Below are positions 1-12,615 of a stretch of 64,000 nt of DNA, one piece after another. Source of the DNA: Acorus gramineus (lineage: Eukaryota > Streptophyta > Magnoliopsida > Acorales > Acoraceae); assembly GCA_030737835.1 (NCBI GenBank), contig JAUJYN010000050.1, forward strand, positions 537,908-601,907, written 5' to 3'. The notes beneath the pieces are model-generated. The model had not been told where the DNA came from and made no database searches. It worked only from the letters and a program-made list of their open reading frames with translations. The position numbers were made by a program, and so were the translations under genes. Positions within the stretch are counted from its first letter, which is position 1. The number at the start of each line of letters is the position of its first letter.

Positions 1-717
1 ATTAGCCAAATTGTTTAGGTACCCACTGGAATTAAGGTCTCGCATCCTTATAACCCACCAAATAATATGATATATTAATAAATCCCCAAGAACAACCAAC
101 AAAATAATAAAATAAATAAAATAAAATATAAATATATTCATTCATTGATCATAGTTATCTAAAAATTATTTAAATGTGCATAAAAACTATAATTGTTTTA
201 AACTTTAATGAGATTTGATGAATATATAAAATAGATATTTGTACTAATATTAGTTAATTTGTCATAGAATTCAGTTATGTATAAAATTTATAAAATATAT
301 TATCTATTTAAAATATTAAGATCATATGTATTAAGAGTAGAAATAATGGGTTAGAATAAGAATGAGTTTAATAAATCTGTAAAGTAAAAACGTATAAAAA
401 ACACTACGAACACTGTTTAATAATACATATAGATTATTGTTATAGAAGAATAAACAAAAACAAACTGCATGTTTTCTTCCGCTAAAATTATTAAGATTTA
501 TTCTAACTTATTAAGGCATAACGATTGTCCGTCATCTATATTAAATAATCACTTTTTCTTTAATGATAAAGTATATATTATCTACTTGATTATTCAAGGA
601 ACGGACGGGCTAATAAAAATTAGTCTTTGATTGTCACTAGTGAAAGATGTTCCACACCTACCATGGGAGTGGTCCCCAATTTCATAAACAAACACAAAGC
701 ATCCACCCCAAATTATT

Positions 718-746
718 ATTATTGTTGTTGTTGTTGTTGTTGTTTT
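718..746. repeat. ATT/TTG trinucleotide microsatellite
   Basis: A run of ATT units passes into TTG units. The duplicate copy near 14217-14255 carries an extra GCT interruption. This is a simple repeat with no gene around it. Confidence 0.8.
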
Positions 747-783
747 GTGTAGCTAGAGTTTAAACTATTGCATTGCTGACTAT

Positions 784-1003
784 GAGCCCGTTTGGATGTG
801 CGATTGAATCATTAGCTTTTTCAAAATTCCGTCAGCCTTTAAAAAATATGTTTTCAAAACTCATGCGCTGCAGAATTTTTTCAAAGAAAACATTGAAAAC
901 ACGGAATCTGTTGCGTTTGTTGAAAACGTTTGGATCTGCATTTAACGTTTCCACAGCAGAGTCCACGCAAATGCGGATCTAAACAGATCTAAGTGGTCCC
1001 CAA
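784..1003. mobile_element. Short MITE-like element (copy A)
   Basis: The stretch begins with a CCCGTTTGGATGTGCG-type terminus. It ends with sequence whose reverse complement reads GTTTAGATCCGCATTTG, giving imperfect terminal inverted repeats about 20 bp long. The 69-codon open frame inside is incidental. The copy B equivalent is at about 14295-14514. A related-looking but weaker element lies at about 1350-1560. No target duplication could be fixed with confidence. Confidence 0.4.
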
Positions 1004-2232
1004 ATACATAATCATGCATTATTAAATTGCTAATGAAATTGCATTAAAACCAAACCGAAGCTACAGTTTAAGCTATTGCATTGTTGACTATATGTCTTAA
1101 GTGGTCCCCAATTACATAATCATGCATTATTAGGGTTGTTAATTAGTCCACTTGATCTTGCACAATGTCTTCTCCCCCAAAAAAATTGGTGCTCCTCCGT
1201 GAATAGGACTCGCTTCATGTGGAGGATGAAAAATGCTCTAATTCTCCAATCTCTAGATCGCAGAACTCATCTCGTATAAGCAGGTATTCTGCAAGTCTCA
1301 TACCTTTTTTCCCCTTACAAACTAGTCATTCACTTTGACTATGTTTAATCTGTGTTTAGGTAAATTCCGCGTTTGAAAAGCAGAAGATTCTCAAACGCAA
1401 ATATAAACCCATTTTCGGTGTTTAATTTATAAACCACTCTTTTTTTTTTCAAACAAAAAATATAACGATTAAAAAACTAATAAAACAATGTTTTTCAAAT
1501 GCTAATAAGCTTAAATTTTTTTAATAATCCAGCACATCCAAACTCGCAGCCTTAAGCTTAACTAGTGAATGATTTTGATGTTAATCAAACTGCAAACTTA
1601 TGTACCATAATTTAATTTGTTTGAAATATGGAAAATGATATGTCTAGCCCCTTTGTGCAACCCTATTTGCATTTCACATCATTTTTTAAAAAATTATACA
1701 CTCTTCCATTGAAATACATATGATTGTATGAAATGAAGTGGATACTGAGATACAATAGGGTATTTTCTTTATTTTTTAAAAATAAATTTACTCTATATAC
1801 TCTAATAGAATCTCATAAATTTCAGTTTCCTCTCCATGGAAATGGTCTTTCACTCTCAATTTTCCATTGGAAGAAGACTTACATGCATTGACTGAGGGAG
1901 GTCCATGCACTGTTCAGATATGCAGTACATGCGGCTACATATGCAAATTGGTACGTATATGGGTAGACAGCTTTGCCGGCGCGGCTCGTTAAAGAAATAG
2001 GTAAATGGGCTGTGATGGGCCAACCTGTTAGGGTTAGGCTCGCTGGGATGACAGACCACCCATGATTTTTTTTTAAAATATTTTTTAAATTATATATTTC
2101 AAACTGAAATTTTTTTAATATTATACACAAAAAAAATATACAAATGTATGATATATACATATATATACACACAAAACATTATATATACTTGATATAATAA
2201 TGAGATAAGACACTTATTCAACATATTATATG

Positions 2233-2592
2233 TCATGTCTACTGTGAATTGTCATGCCGTATCATGCCTATCGCGTTGTGCTCCTAACATGCCGTATCGG
2301 AGTGGCCCAACGTGTGACAAAGCTTAGCCCATATACCTTAATTTGCCGTGGCAGTTTCTTAATTTGCCGTGCTTCGTACAGTGTCGTGTCGGTCTGCCCC
2401 GTTTTACAACTCTATGACCATCCGGAGATTTTTCTCTCTTCTTTTGTGTTTGAATCCCTAAAGATCTCAACTGCATGCCTTTTGCTATCCCCTGATGACA
2501 TTTTGTTTGAAATTGTGTTCCATTCTCAGGTCACTGAGTCTTCTACTGGTCTGAAAGAGGTGTCTCACAAACAGGGGAAGGGCAGGAAAAAG
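2233..2592. repeat. 360-bp perfect tandem duplication, unit 1
   Basis: Positions 2233-2592 repeat at 2593-2952 with an offset of exactly 360, and I found no mismatch. The unit runs from GC-richer sequence resembling a hAT-type element (many GCCGT motifs) through a splice acceptor at 2528-2529. It includes the first 63 nt of the lysine-rich exon described below. Copy B carries the unit only once. Confidence 0.93.
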
Positions 2593-2952
2593 TCATGTCT
2601 ACTGTGAATTGTCATGCCGTATCATGCCTATCGCGTTGTGCTCCTAACATGCCGTATCGGAGTGGCCCAACGTGTGACAAAGCTTAGCCCATATACCTTA
2701 ATTTGCCGTGGCAGTTTCTTAATTTGCCGTGCTTCGTACAGTGTCGTGTCGGTCTGCCCCGTTTTACAACTCTATGACCATCCGGAGATTTTTCTCTCTT
2801 CTTTTGTGTTTGAATCCCTAAAGATCTCAACTGCATGCCTTTTGCTATCCCCTGATGACATTTTGTTTGAAATTGTGTTCCATTCTCAGGTCACTGAGTC
2901 TTCTACTGGTCTGAAAGAGGTGTCTCACAAACAGGGGAAGGGCAGGAAAAAG
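2593..2952. repeat. 360-bp perfect tandem duplication, unit 2
   Basis: This is the second unit of the direct duplication. It continues into the rest of the exon at 2953-3036. Both A units lack a 10-bp piece (a GGCAAAGCCC-type repeat) that copy B has near 15840, so the tandem step came after A and B separated. Confidence 0.93.
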
Positions 2953-3036
2953 AAATCTAGAGAACAAGCAAAAATTCAATGGGATACAAACCCAAAGAAG
3001 GGCAAGGCTTTCCAAGCTCCCGAGCAAGCTAAGCAG
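2890..3036 (+). other. Lysine-rich exon upstream of NLR, copy A
   Basis: The exon runs from a CAG acceptor (2888-2889) to a possible donor GTTTAG after 3036. It is 147 nt, or 49 codons in the VTESSTGLKEVSH frame, and has a basic KGRKKKSREQ stretch. A partial duplicate of its first 63 nt lies at 2530-2592. Versions at 16052-16198 and 59718 keep the same reading frame, which suggests the exon is or was real. Splicing it straight to the acceptor before the NLR start would not put its frame in register with the NLR ATG. It may therefore be a leader exon or belong to another transcript. Function unknown. Confidence 0.45.
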
Positions 3037-3950
3037 GTTTAGCATGCGTGCAGTGTTCTCCAATTTGTCTTTTTGATCGACTGCTTATCTTCGAACGTTC
3101 ATGATATAAGTAGTCGGATAAGTAGTTGGATGTGAAATTCTATGGATCTCATATTTTTAAATCATACTATAATGATTCATGAATTTTAAAATGTTTTTGG
3201 CATAATTTGTCATTAATTTTCAAGAGTATTACACTATAAAATTGTGATGCAGGAAAGAGATTCCAAACTCCCTTGTCCTTTTCTTACCAAGAAAACTCAA
3301 TTCATAAACAAGAATGGGTATTTTATGGATTTAAATATTGTTAATATATACATTATTTAGACTCATGATATTCAATAAATTTTGTTGAATTTGTAATTAC
3401 TTTTAAGAGTCACTTTGCTGCAACTTTTGTAAAGAAACATTGGTTTTGTCTGTCATTTTTGACATATAAAAAGAATTTTTACCATGTCAATTTTCGTGTG
3501 GTGGAAAATAATGATTTTCTGAAACTTTGACTTAATTTGTCATTACATTTTGAAAGTAATATCACTGCAAACTTGTGGAGAGTAACATTACTTTTCTCTA
3601 GCTGTCATTTTTGAAATCTAAAAATAGTTCTCTCGGCTCATGAAAGAATTTTCTTTTTCTGCATTAACATATTTTAATGCATTTTTAATATAGCAGAAAT
3701 ATTCTCTCGGCTCCACTTTTAACAGATCATTTGTCATAATATGAGTTACGCGTTCATGATGGATTGATGGGTCATATTGTTTCATGTGGTCATTGTTTTA
3801 GATCAAGTCTCTTACATAGTCGACTGGATTGTAAAACAAGTATAATTATTAAAAGATGACTAATTTTTCTATGCTAACCAATCATTCACTTGCAGTTTCC
3901 TCCATTCATCTGCTCGGACTTGTTGGTGTCCCCTCTTGTTTGCACCACAT

Positions 3951-6900
3951 ATGGCTACTAGAGCTTCATCATGGTGTCAATTCTGTTGCACTCCATTGAG
4001 AGATTGCGCATGCAATCTCCTCATTCAGAAGTTGGGCTATCTCATTTATCTCACAAAGAATTTCCGCACGCTGAATAGGGAGATGAATGATCTGAACACA
4101 TTGCGAGCTGATGTAGTGGAGAGGATCCGAACTTTGGAGCACCAGGAGCCACCACGGAAGCGCACTAACCCTCTGTGAGCGATGGACAACCATCGACACT
4201 GAATTCCAAAGCAGGAGAACTTGCCTCTGTGGATGTTCTTGTAACATATTGTCGGACTACAAGCTCGGAAAAAATGTGTTCCTGTTGCTTGAAGATGTGC
4301 GAGTGCTCAAAAAAGAACGAAGTGAATTCACTGATAATGATATCACCGAGGAACTCATTTTCCCCAGAAAATATGTTTGGTTGCTGAGGAAGGAGATCAA
4401 AGAACTTGAGGTTTTGCTACATGGCGTGTTGAGTGAAGTCAATGAACTTGAGAAGACACCTGGTATGGAGCGAACCAATCCAGTTGCAGTGTGGTTGGAT
4501 ACGGTGAGGTCCCTTAAAGAGAGTTATGACTCTATTGAAGCCGACATTAAAAGTACGTGCAATTGCGTGGGTGATTGCAATCTCAATTGTTCACCGAGAG
4601 AAGAGAATGGCATGACAGCGGCTGCATTGCTTGTAAAAGTTCGAGATGCCACCACAGAAAGATGGAAGTTGACAAAGTTGGTTGAGCCGATTCCTGGTCT
4701 GCCATCAGTGGAGACAGACTCCCCTTTGAAAGAAGCTCTAAATGAACTCCGTAGCATTTTCTATGAAAAACACAAAGCAGGTGTCATAGGGGTGTGTGGA
4801 ATGGGGGGCATTGGAAAGACAACCCTTCTAAAAAGATTTGAAGACGAGCTCCGCCATCGACCTGGTGATTTTAAAACAATCATTTTTGTTGTGGTCTCAA
4901 AGGAACCAAATGCACAAAAAATTCAAAAGGAGATTGGAGAAAAACTGGGTATATTCTTTTCAGAAGGTGCGAGCGTTGAGGACCAAGCCCGCAAGGTATG
5001 TGCGGCCCTCCATGATAATAAGTTTGTTCTATTGCTCGATGATGTATGGGATGGAATCAAACTTAAAAATATCCTCACACATATTGGGGTCCCTTTCCCA
5101 AACGAAGAAAACAAGTGCAAATTTATACTGACGTCAAGAAATGCTGGAACATGTAACATGATGGGTGCCGGTGATCACAAGGTGAAGATTGGTTACTTGA
5201 AAGAAAAGGAAGCATGGGCACTCTTTAAGAACAATGCTGGTGAGATGATAATCAACTCAGATCCAGATATACAGGTTCATGCTGAGACCATGGCTAAAAA
5301 ATGTGGTGGATTGCCTCTCGCCCTCATGGTAATAGGCAGCGCAATGGCCAGTAAAACTACTATCCAGGAATGGAAACACGCTGCATCGTCAATGGAGGAG
5401 TTGCGGACCGATAAGATAGAAGGCATGGAAGTTGAATTGCTTTCCAGTTTAAAGCTTAGTTATGACAGTTTGCCTGATGACACCATCAAAGAGTGCTTCT
5501 TGTATTGTTGCTTATATCCTGAAGATGACGAAATTTACAAGGAAGAACTAGTTGATTATTGGGTCGGGGAGGGGTTCTTTGATGATGAGTACGGCGATGA
5601 AATTGATAAAGCACGTGGAGAAGGGCATTCCATCATAGGGATACTGAAGGCTGCACACCTATTAGAGACCGGCCATTCTAGTGACTCATATGTGAGGATG
5701 CATGACGTGATTCGGGACATGGCATTGTGGATATCTGGTAAGAGGGAGGATAAATTTCTGGTACGTGCAGGTCTTGGTTTGAAAGAAGCACCTGAACCAC
5801 AAAAATGGAGCGGGAATAAGAGAATATCGTTGATGGACAACGACATAAAGAACCTGCCAAATCTGATCTCTGATTGTCCTAATCTATCAACCTTGTTGAT
5901 CCAATACAATGACAATTTGTCTGGTAAGGTCTCAAGTGGATTTTTCCAATCAATGACTAATCTTCGAGTTTTGGATTTGTCATTGACAAACATCGAATCA
6001 TTGCCTATAGAGTTGGGATGGTTGACTAGACTGAGGTATCTCAATCTATCAAATACAGATAAACTTGATAGCATCCCCAAGGAGGCCATCTCTACTCTAG
6101 GGGAGTTACGGTTTTTGAATTTCCAGCGCTCACGTTACTCCATAGGTGATGGATCCGCAAACGTCGAGAATTCCCTTTGTGATCCTCAAGTTAGCATACA
6201 GGATCTGGACGCCCTTAAAAGATTGCAAGAAGTTCATCTCGTTCTGAGATCAGTTGATGTTTTTCGTCAGTTTTTAAGCTTGACAAAGTTGCCAAGAATC
6301 ACGGGTACCCTGAAAGTTTTAGGATCACCTTGTATGATTTCAAAAGAATTACATCTCACATCAACTTCTTTGAAAATGGACCACCTTATATCACTTCATA
6401 TCAGAGGGTGTGAAGGGTTGGAGGAAATTATATTCAGTGGAGGAGAAAAGGATCCTCTGCTTCCAAATCTCAGCGAACTTCAACTTTGGCACCTATCCGA
6501 CCTGAGGATGATAAAAGTGGGGGCACATGTGGCTCTTCAAAACCTTCGTCAATTGACGATAATTGGTTGTAGTGTGTTGAAGCACTTCAGTTGTATTCGT
6601 CATCTTAGGTGCCTCGAGTCTGTTGAAATAATGAAGTGTAATGAAATGAAGAAATTGATAGATGGAGAAGATGGAGTGGTGGAGGATGAAGCCTCTACTC
6701 TTGCCTTGTCTTTTCCAAAGCTCAAGTACATTAGGCTTCTTGATCTTCCCAAATTAGAGAGCATATGCGAGCACCCATTGCTCTTCCCTTCTCTCAAGAA
6801 ACTCAGAGTATCCAGGTGCCCTCATCTGAAGAAACTGCCTCTCGAAATAAACAGCGCTCCAGATCTGAAGAAAATAAAGGGCGAACAAGAATGGTGGGAT

Positions 6901-6960
6901 GGGCTGGTGTGGGATGATGAACTAATCAAGCAGAAATTTGTTACGCTTCACAATACTTGG
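3951..6960 (+). pseudogene. CC-NB-LRR resistance gene, copy A, frameshifted in the first coiled coil
   Basis: This is an intracellular immune receptor of the RPS2/RPS5-like non-TIR class. The ATG at 3951 follows a CTTGCAG acceptor. After about 75 codons a 32-bp deletion relative to copy B (near 4169/4170, with CC microhomology) shifts the frame to a TGA at 4176. Downstream the frame is open again from before 4249 to the exon end. It carries the second coiled-coil block, P-loop GMGGIGKTT (about 4800), kinase-2 LLLDDVWDG (about 5030), GLPLAL (about 5312), CFLYCCLYPED and MHD (about 5700), then LRRs. The first in-frame ATG after the lesion lies at about 4465, inside coiled coil 2, so a truncated receptor is conceivable. 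A donor GTATGT sits at 6961. If that intron is retained, the frame runs on to 7059. Confidence 0.88.
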
Positions 6961-8549
6961 GTATGTTCTCTTCCTCCCATTTTATATATACCAATTAATT
7001 TCTCTTTCCTTTTCTCCATATCAATTGGCATTTTTTCTTTCTTTCTAATTGCTTGGTAACCAATTGAGAATATTCACTATACAGAGGACACAATATTCAC
7101 AATAGAAGGGACGTTAATATTTGTATTACATACATCACATTACAAAGTCTAGATTCCAGAAAGCCTAATATTTGTATATGTGTTCTTGATTTTATTATAT
7201 GAATTTTTCAAAAATTTTACACTCAGCCCCATTTTTTAGGACGTCCATGTTTTCATTTTTATTAAAATCATATATCTCATCTAATGAATTATTTATTTAT
7301 TTTTAATAAAAGATGATGTATATGCTCCAATTAATTAAATGATAACATTTATATAAAATGTGAAAAATTTTCAACAAGGTATATATCTCGTTACAGTGAG
7401 TGGAGAGGGTTAACAAGGTATATATAATTGCATTTTGGTTTGTTAAAAGAAATGAGTTTAGAGCTCTTAATTTTTTATTTATGCTCTTTTTTTTGTATTA
7501 GCTGCAAAATTTAAGCATGGTGTACTGTATAACTCAGATTTAACAAAAAATTTCTTTATATGTTCTAATAGTGTAATTTTTTTTATAATTTGCTTTTTTC
7601 CTATAGCAGTCGTAAAAATGAAATCATGGTCTAATTTATAACTCTTGTTTATAAAACTTTTCTTTCACTATTCAGATGGTGGATACGCCATGTAAGTGGA
7701 GATTTTAGATCTGGTCAATGCTAAATCTCATCAGACATTGTGAGCCTCTAATAGGAAGCTGATATGTGGTTAACTGAAAATAATCATTAAAAACTCCATA
7801 TGTTTTGTATGTGACATTCATGCAAGTCTCCATCAGAAACTACTAATGTGATCCAAAAACTAATTGGATTCCATCTCGTAAGAAAATGAATTACAACATC
7901 CATTCCAGGTTTGCTTGAAAGATGAGGGGATCCAAGTCTGGTTTTGTCAGCTGAAATGAGTCAATAATTTAAGTTGCATAACTCATCTACACCGTTTTTA
8001 TCATACTGATGCAGGAAGGCCGATTACTAGCAAATCTACCAGCTAATAAACGTTGGACGGATCTAGTTGCATTCACATATAATTGCAGACTTGGAGTGCG
8101 CCTTTTGCATGCCCAAGCCAATATGCGTTGGTGAGCAGATATTTTTGGTTTGAATAAGCTGCTCAAAAAGCTTGTTGGGATTGACTTATGAAGGTCCTAA
8201 AATGTACTATTTTGGATCAATGATGTCGTTTATGTTTTTTTATTTAGTGTGCTTGCCTGATACCCCCAATAATTTGTATTGAAATATGAGATGAACTCCA
8301 CGCAGAACTGCCAGAGGCAGTGGATGCATTCATCAGAATTTAATAGAGATGTCGAATTTTCAACACTATATATCTATTGTGTTTCTGACTATCACATTGG
8401 TAGCACAGAATGATTTCATCAATACTTGAACAATTAGAAGTGATGTTATCAATTAGTTATCTTTTAATCCTTTTGAACCCTTGTATAATTTTTTGAAGAT
8501 TCATGGTAAACTAGAACAGGAGAAAATTTTAACTTAAACATGTCAACAA

Positions 8550-9232
8550 TCATGAAAGCACATTAATGGGGCCTGCTTCTTTAGCAACTTTTACGAATAC
8601 ATCTTCCAAGGTTGTATCAGCCAGTCCCCATGCATGTATGGTCAAGCTCCTCTTTGCCCTTTCAACTGCTCGAAAAGCATCACAGATTATGACATCTTAC
8701 TTAGGTAAATTAAGTAGTTTTATGTCTGATACGTAAATTAAGCAATAATGCCCTCCCATACTCATGAGCATATTATTTGACCGTCTCATTGAGTAGTACT
8801 TAAGTTTCATGCGTCTGACTAAGATCAATAGATTTTGAATATGGAAGTACAAACATGATTTCCTATACACTACATATTGCCCCCAACAAAGATTCATATC
8901 GTCACATAGGAACTCTGCCTCTTCCATTGAATGTGCTGAAATAATGTATTACATTATGTTGTGAGACCTTGTGATTAGGAAATCAACAGTGTCAAACAGT
9001 TGTGGGAATAAAAGAAATCAATTTGTGAAGGGAAAGAATAAATATAACTTTTAGTTATTTAGATTTATAATGAGAATGCATACTTGCAAGGATAATCACC
9101 CTGTCCTGCTTTGCCTGTTGCACAGCTTTCCACAAAGATTTTCTTGAAGCTGGATCTAGTCCGGTGCTAGGCTCGTCCATATAGACAACCCAGAACCATG
9201 TACAATTATGATTATAAGATGTAATATAACAT
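8550..9232 (-). pseudogene. ABCA transporter 3'-end remnant (exons 16-18), copy A
   Basis: This matches the last three exons of the ABCA gene at 22084-30083. The stop codon is at 8550-8552. The last exon is interrupted after the part encoding the final 50 or so residues, and about 0.5 kb (the rest of that exon plus most of the intron) is missing. The exon-17 piece at about 8880-8935 has small deletions. The exon-16 piece at about 9083-9182 still encodes the Walker B region [17 protein letters not shown], but its splice acceptor has changed from CTAG to CTGG. Homology ends at 9232 in the next intron, where NLR sequence begins. It cannot make a transporter. Confidence 0.88.
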
Positions 9233-10215
9233 AATCATTGCCTATAGAGTTGGGATGGTTGACTAGACTGAGGTATCTCAATCTATCTCATACAGATAAA
9301 CTTGATAGCATCCCCAAGGAGGCCATCTCTACTCTAGGGGAGTTACGGTTTTTGAATTTCCAGGGCTCACGTTACTCCATAGGTGATGGATCCGCAAACG
9401 TCGAGAATTCCCTTTGTGATCCTCAAGTTAGCATACAGGATCTGGACGCCCTTAAAAGATTGCAAGAAGTTCATCTCGGTCTGAGATCAGTTGATGTTTT
9501 TCGTCAGTTTTTAAGCTTGACAAAGTTGCCAAGAATCACGGGTACCCTGACTTTGTATGATTTGAAAGGTTTAGGATCACCTTGTATGATTTCAAAAGAA
9601 GTACATCTCACATCAACTTCTTTTAAAATGGACCACCTTATATCACTTAAAATCGAAAGTTGTGAAGGGTTGGAGGAAATTATATTCAGTGGAGGAGAAA
9701 AGGATCCTCTGCTTCCAAATCTCAGCCAACTTCATCTTCGGAAACTATCCGACCTGAGGATGATAAAAGTGGGGGCACATGTGGCTCTTCAAAACCTTCG
9801 TCAATTGACGATAATTGGTTGTAGTGTGTTGAAGCACTTCAGTTGTATTCGTCATCTTAGGTGCCTCGAGTCTGTTTATATAGTGGAGTGTAATGAAATG
9901 AAGAAATTGATAGATGGAGAAGATGGAGTGGTGGAGGATGAAGCCTCTACTCTTGCCTTGTCTTTTCCAAAGCTCAAGTCCATTGCGCTTTTCCATCTTC
10001 CCAAATTAGAGAGCATATGCGAGCACCCATTGCTCTTCCCTTCTCTCAAGAAACTCAGTGTATCCATCTGCCCTCATCTGAAGAAACTGCCTCTCGAAAT
10101 AAACAGCGCTCCAGATCTGGAGGAAATAGAGGGCGAACAAGAATGGTGGGATGGGCTGGTGTGGGATGATGAACTAATCAAGCAGAAATTTGTTACGCTT
10201 CACAGTACTTGGTAG
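9233..10215 (+). pseudogene. NLR leucine-rich-repeat fragment (third NLR copy)
   Basis: The fragment begins abruptly at the codons for SLPIELGWLTRL, in the middle of an NLR LRR domain. It runs open for about 325 codons to a TAG just before the usual GTATGTTCTC donor. It matches the C-terminal third of both full NLRs, with its own substitutions in the solvent-exposed LRR positions. It has no NB-ARC, no coiled coil, and no ATG near its start. The preceding bases are ABCA intron sequence on the opposite strand. It is best read as the broken end of a third gene copy left by unequal exchange. Homology to the NLR 3' intron ends near 10245. Confidence 0.88.
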
Positions 10216-10245
10216 TTGGGGTATGTTCTCTTCCTCCCATTTTTG

Positions 10246-11539
10246 AAACTGGAGCACCTATACACACACACACACAACATATACAAATATATATAGAGAG
10301 GAGACTTCAAAAGAAAACTTCACCAGTTTGAGCCTCTCCCGTTGTTTCATACAGAGAAACACACATTTTTTGGGTTCCATGTGTGCTTATCAAATCAGAT
10401 CAGAGGATCCTCAAAATATCCAGTTTGAAGTTTCTCTAGGCTGAGAAATTTATAGTCACAACTCACAATCAAAATCAGTTAAATTCGCATATATTTGAAA
10501 TATCATACAGATGCAAAGAATCAACTGTATTAATATATGCCATGATTGAGATTTGGAACAATAAATAACCTATGGGGCGGACACTTAATGGCTTGGTTAT
10601 CTTTTTATGAATGATTGAGATTTGAAACAAATAAATAGTTGTGATTTAATCAAAACATTGTAAATAGATAGACAATCTAATTATTTTGATTAAAAAACTA
10701 ATCTTTTTTGACTCGTGACAAAGAAAGTCAAAATATCCATTTAAAATATATTGATCACATAATTTTAATAGCAATGTGTTTTTTTAACTCTCCATCCAAC
10801 AAGTTAACATTAATAAGAATAAATACATGTTTACACTGCCTAGAGAGTAGACACAACTCGCCTGGTAACCTAAACAACTATGGTAATACTCAACAACATG
10901 AACCATTTGATACAAAGAACAGATAATGCACAGCCCTTTTTTTCATCTATCTTCGATAACCTTACCTCAACATTTGCAATTCAAGGATGTTCAATGTATA
11001 CATTATATACAATTCATCTTGATTAGACATTAATTAGGCTTTAAATGCATCCATTATTAGCTTAATTCATTACCTCATGAAAGTAGGCTTGCGTATTTAT
11101 GTGTAATCTAATCCATATTCCAGGTGCATGGTTAATCAATAAATTGATCAACGAAAATGATATGCCCAGCCTTGTGCAGCTCCATTTGTGACACTTTTTT
11201 AAAAATACATTATACAATCACCTATCGAAGTACATACTGTTATATGAAATAAAGTATATATAAAGATACAAGAATATTATTTTTCTTTGAAAAAATAATT
11301 TTTTTACTCTATACAGTATGATAGAACTCCACATACTATAATAACGTAATACTGTATTATCATAATATATAGAATTACAGTATTACAAAACAGACCGAGT
11401 GTATCATAGGCCATTTTTGTATTGCATGCCTGGGACCTTTTTAGTTTTGTGAAATCCCATGCCGGTCAGGCTGGCATGCTTGCATTTGTTTTTTCAAAGC
11501 ATGTTCAGTCCATTTGGTAGGAACATTTTTTTTAGTGTA
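10246..11539. other. AT-rich spacer, no gene seen
   Basis: A short CA-rich microsatellite lies near 10262-10278. The remainder is AT-rich sequence with no convincing exon, RNA gene or element boundary. Confidence 0.5.
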
Positions 11540-11548
11540 AAACAGAAT

Positions 11549-12615
11549 GGGGAAATTGTTTAAATACCCATTCACTAAGGGCAAAAAAAAATTTTGCCCC
11601 TGAATTTTTTTTATTTTTTATTTACCCTTAAAATCTAGTCCAATTTGTTCTTTGCTTTTGAATTTTTATAATATCCGAACTATCCTTTACAGACAGAGTT
11701 ACAGAAATACAGAAATATAATGCGATACATATAGAAATTATATACATAGTTACATATATTTAATAGTTATCTATAAAAATATTAAAGTACGCAAATATGT
11801 TTATACACAAAATGGTCATATATACATTCTCAATGTCATTACATTATCATCTGTAAATGCATTTAGTGTACACAAAATTGTTATAGATACAATCTCAAAG
11901 TTTCGTTAAAATAAATACATCAATTGTTTGAATTAAGATTTTTCTTCAAATATTAATGATTAATTGTTATCTTCCCCTTAATCCTCTTCATGTCCTCTTG
12001 GGTAAAATGAAACAAGATTATCGAACTAGACATTCAAAGAACTTCAAAAGGAAGAACGGGTTTTTGAAGCTATATAAAAAATATAACAATAAAACACTTA
12101 AATAAATTTTTATTTAGCAATATGAACAAAATTAGTAATAGCATAAATTTAAACTAAAAATTAATGAACAATTATAATATTTTAATAAAATTACTTCTTG
12201 ATTCATATACTTAACAATTACTGAAATTAACATTTACATAACAACTACAATAAAAATTACCAATGTGATGCCCAATGACATAATCTACTATTTACATAAT
12301 AAAAATGTAATATCTTCTATTATTTATATAACAATTACAATAAAAATTACAAAAACTATAATTTACACAACAAATATGTAATATCATACATAGAACAAAA
12401 ATGTAATAACTTATTACATAAATGTAACGATAAATTACAGAAATGTAATACTAATTTACAGATGGGGGTGATTTAGGTATAAAAAATGAGGTGGCACGGG
12501 TCTACGGGCAAAAAAAAATAAGATCAGATTTGAGAGATAAATAAAAAATAAAAACAAAGTCCAGGGGTAAAAAAAAATTAGACTCTTAGTCAAGGGGTAT
12601 TTGAACAATTTTCCC
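11549..12615. mobile_element. Non-autonomous Mutator-like element (1.07 kb) with long TIRs
   Basis: The left end begins GGGGAAATTGTTTAAATACC. The reverse complement of the right end begins GGGAAAATTGTTCAAATACC, and the similarity continues for about 100 bp into T-rich sequence. The flanking 9-mers AAACAGAAT (11540-11548) and AAAAAGAAT (12616-12624) match at 8 of 9 positions, as expected of a Mutator-type target duplication. The interior is AT-rich with no coding frame. It lies between duplication copies A and B. Confidence 0.78.

Larger units (their letters stand above)
1..9232. repeat. Segmental tandem duplication, copy A
   Basis: Window position 1 matches position 13506. The two stretches stay collinear through the NLR genes (A to about 7370, B to about 20980) and again from about 7905 (A) and 21455 (B) into the ABCA 3' end. 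They differ by scattered substitutions and small indels, roughly 1 percent by eye in the first 600 bases. Copy A stops matching B at 9232, inside what is an ABCA intron in B. The true left edge may lie outside the window. The collinear spacer is AT-rich with no further gene. The A-only segment at about 7375-7905 also shows nothing recognisable. Confidence 0.9.

Noticed and set aside
773..982. 69-codon frame, also at 14284-14493
   Set aside because: It falls inside a MITE-like element, and its only conservation is from the segmental duplication.
2254..3042. 117- and 142-codon frames beginning MPYHAYRVV
   Set aside because: They run through intron or transposon-like sequence into the lysine-rich exon. 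Only the part after the splice acceptor is conserved as coding.
4257..5159. Several minus-strand frames under the NLRs (also at 17600-18742 and 19216-19672)
   Set aside because: Antisense shadows of the NB-ARC and LRR coding sequence; no motifs.
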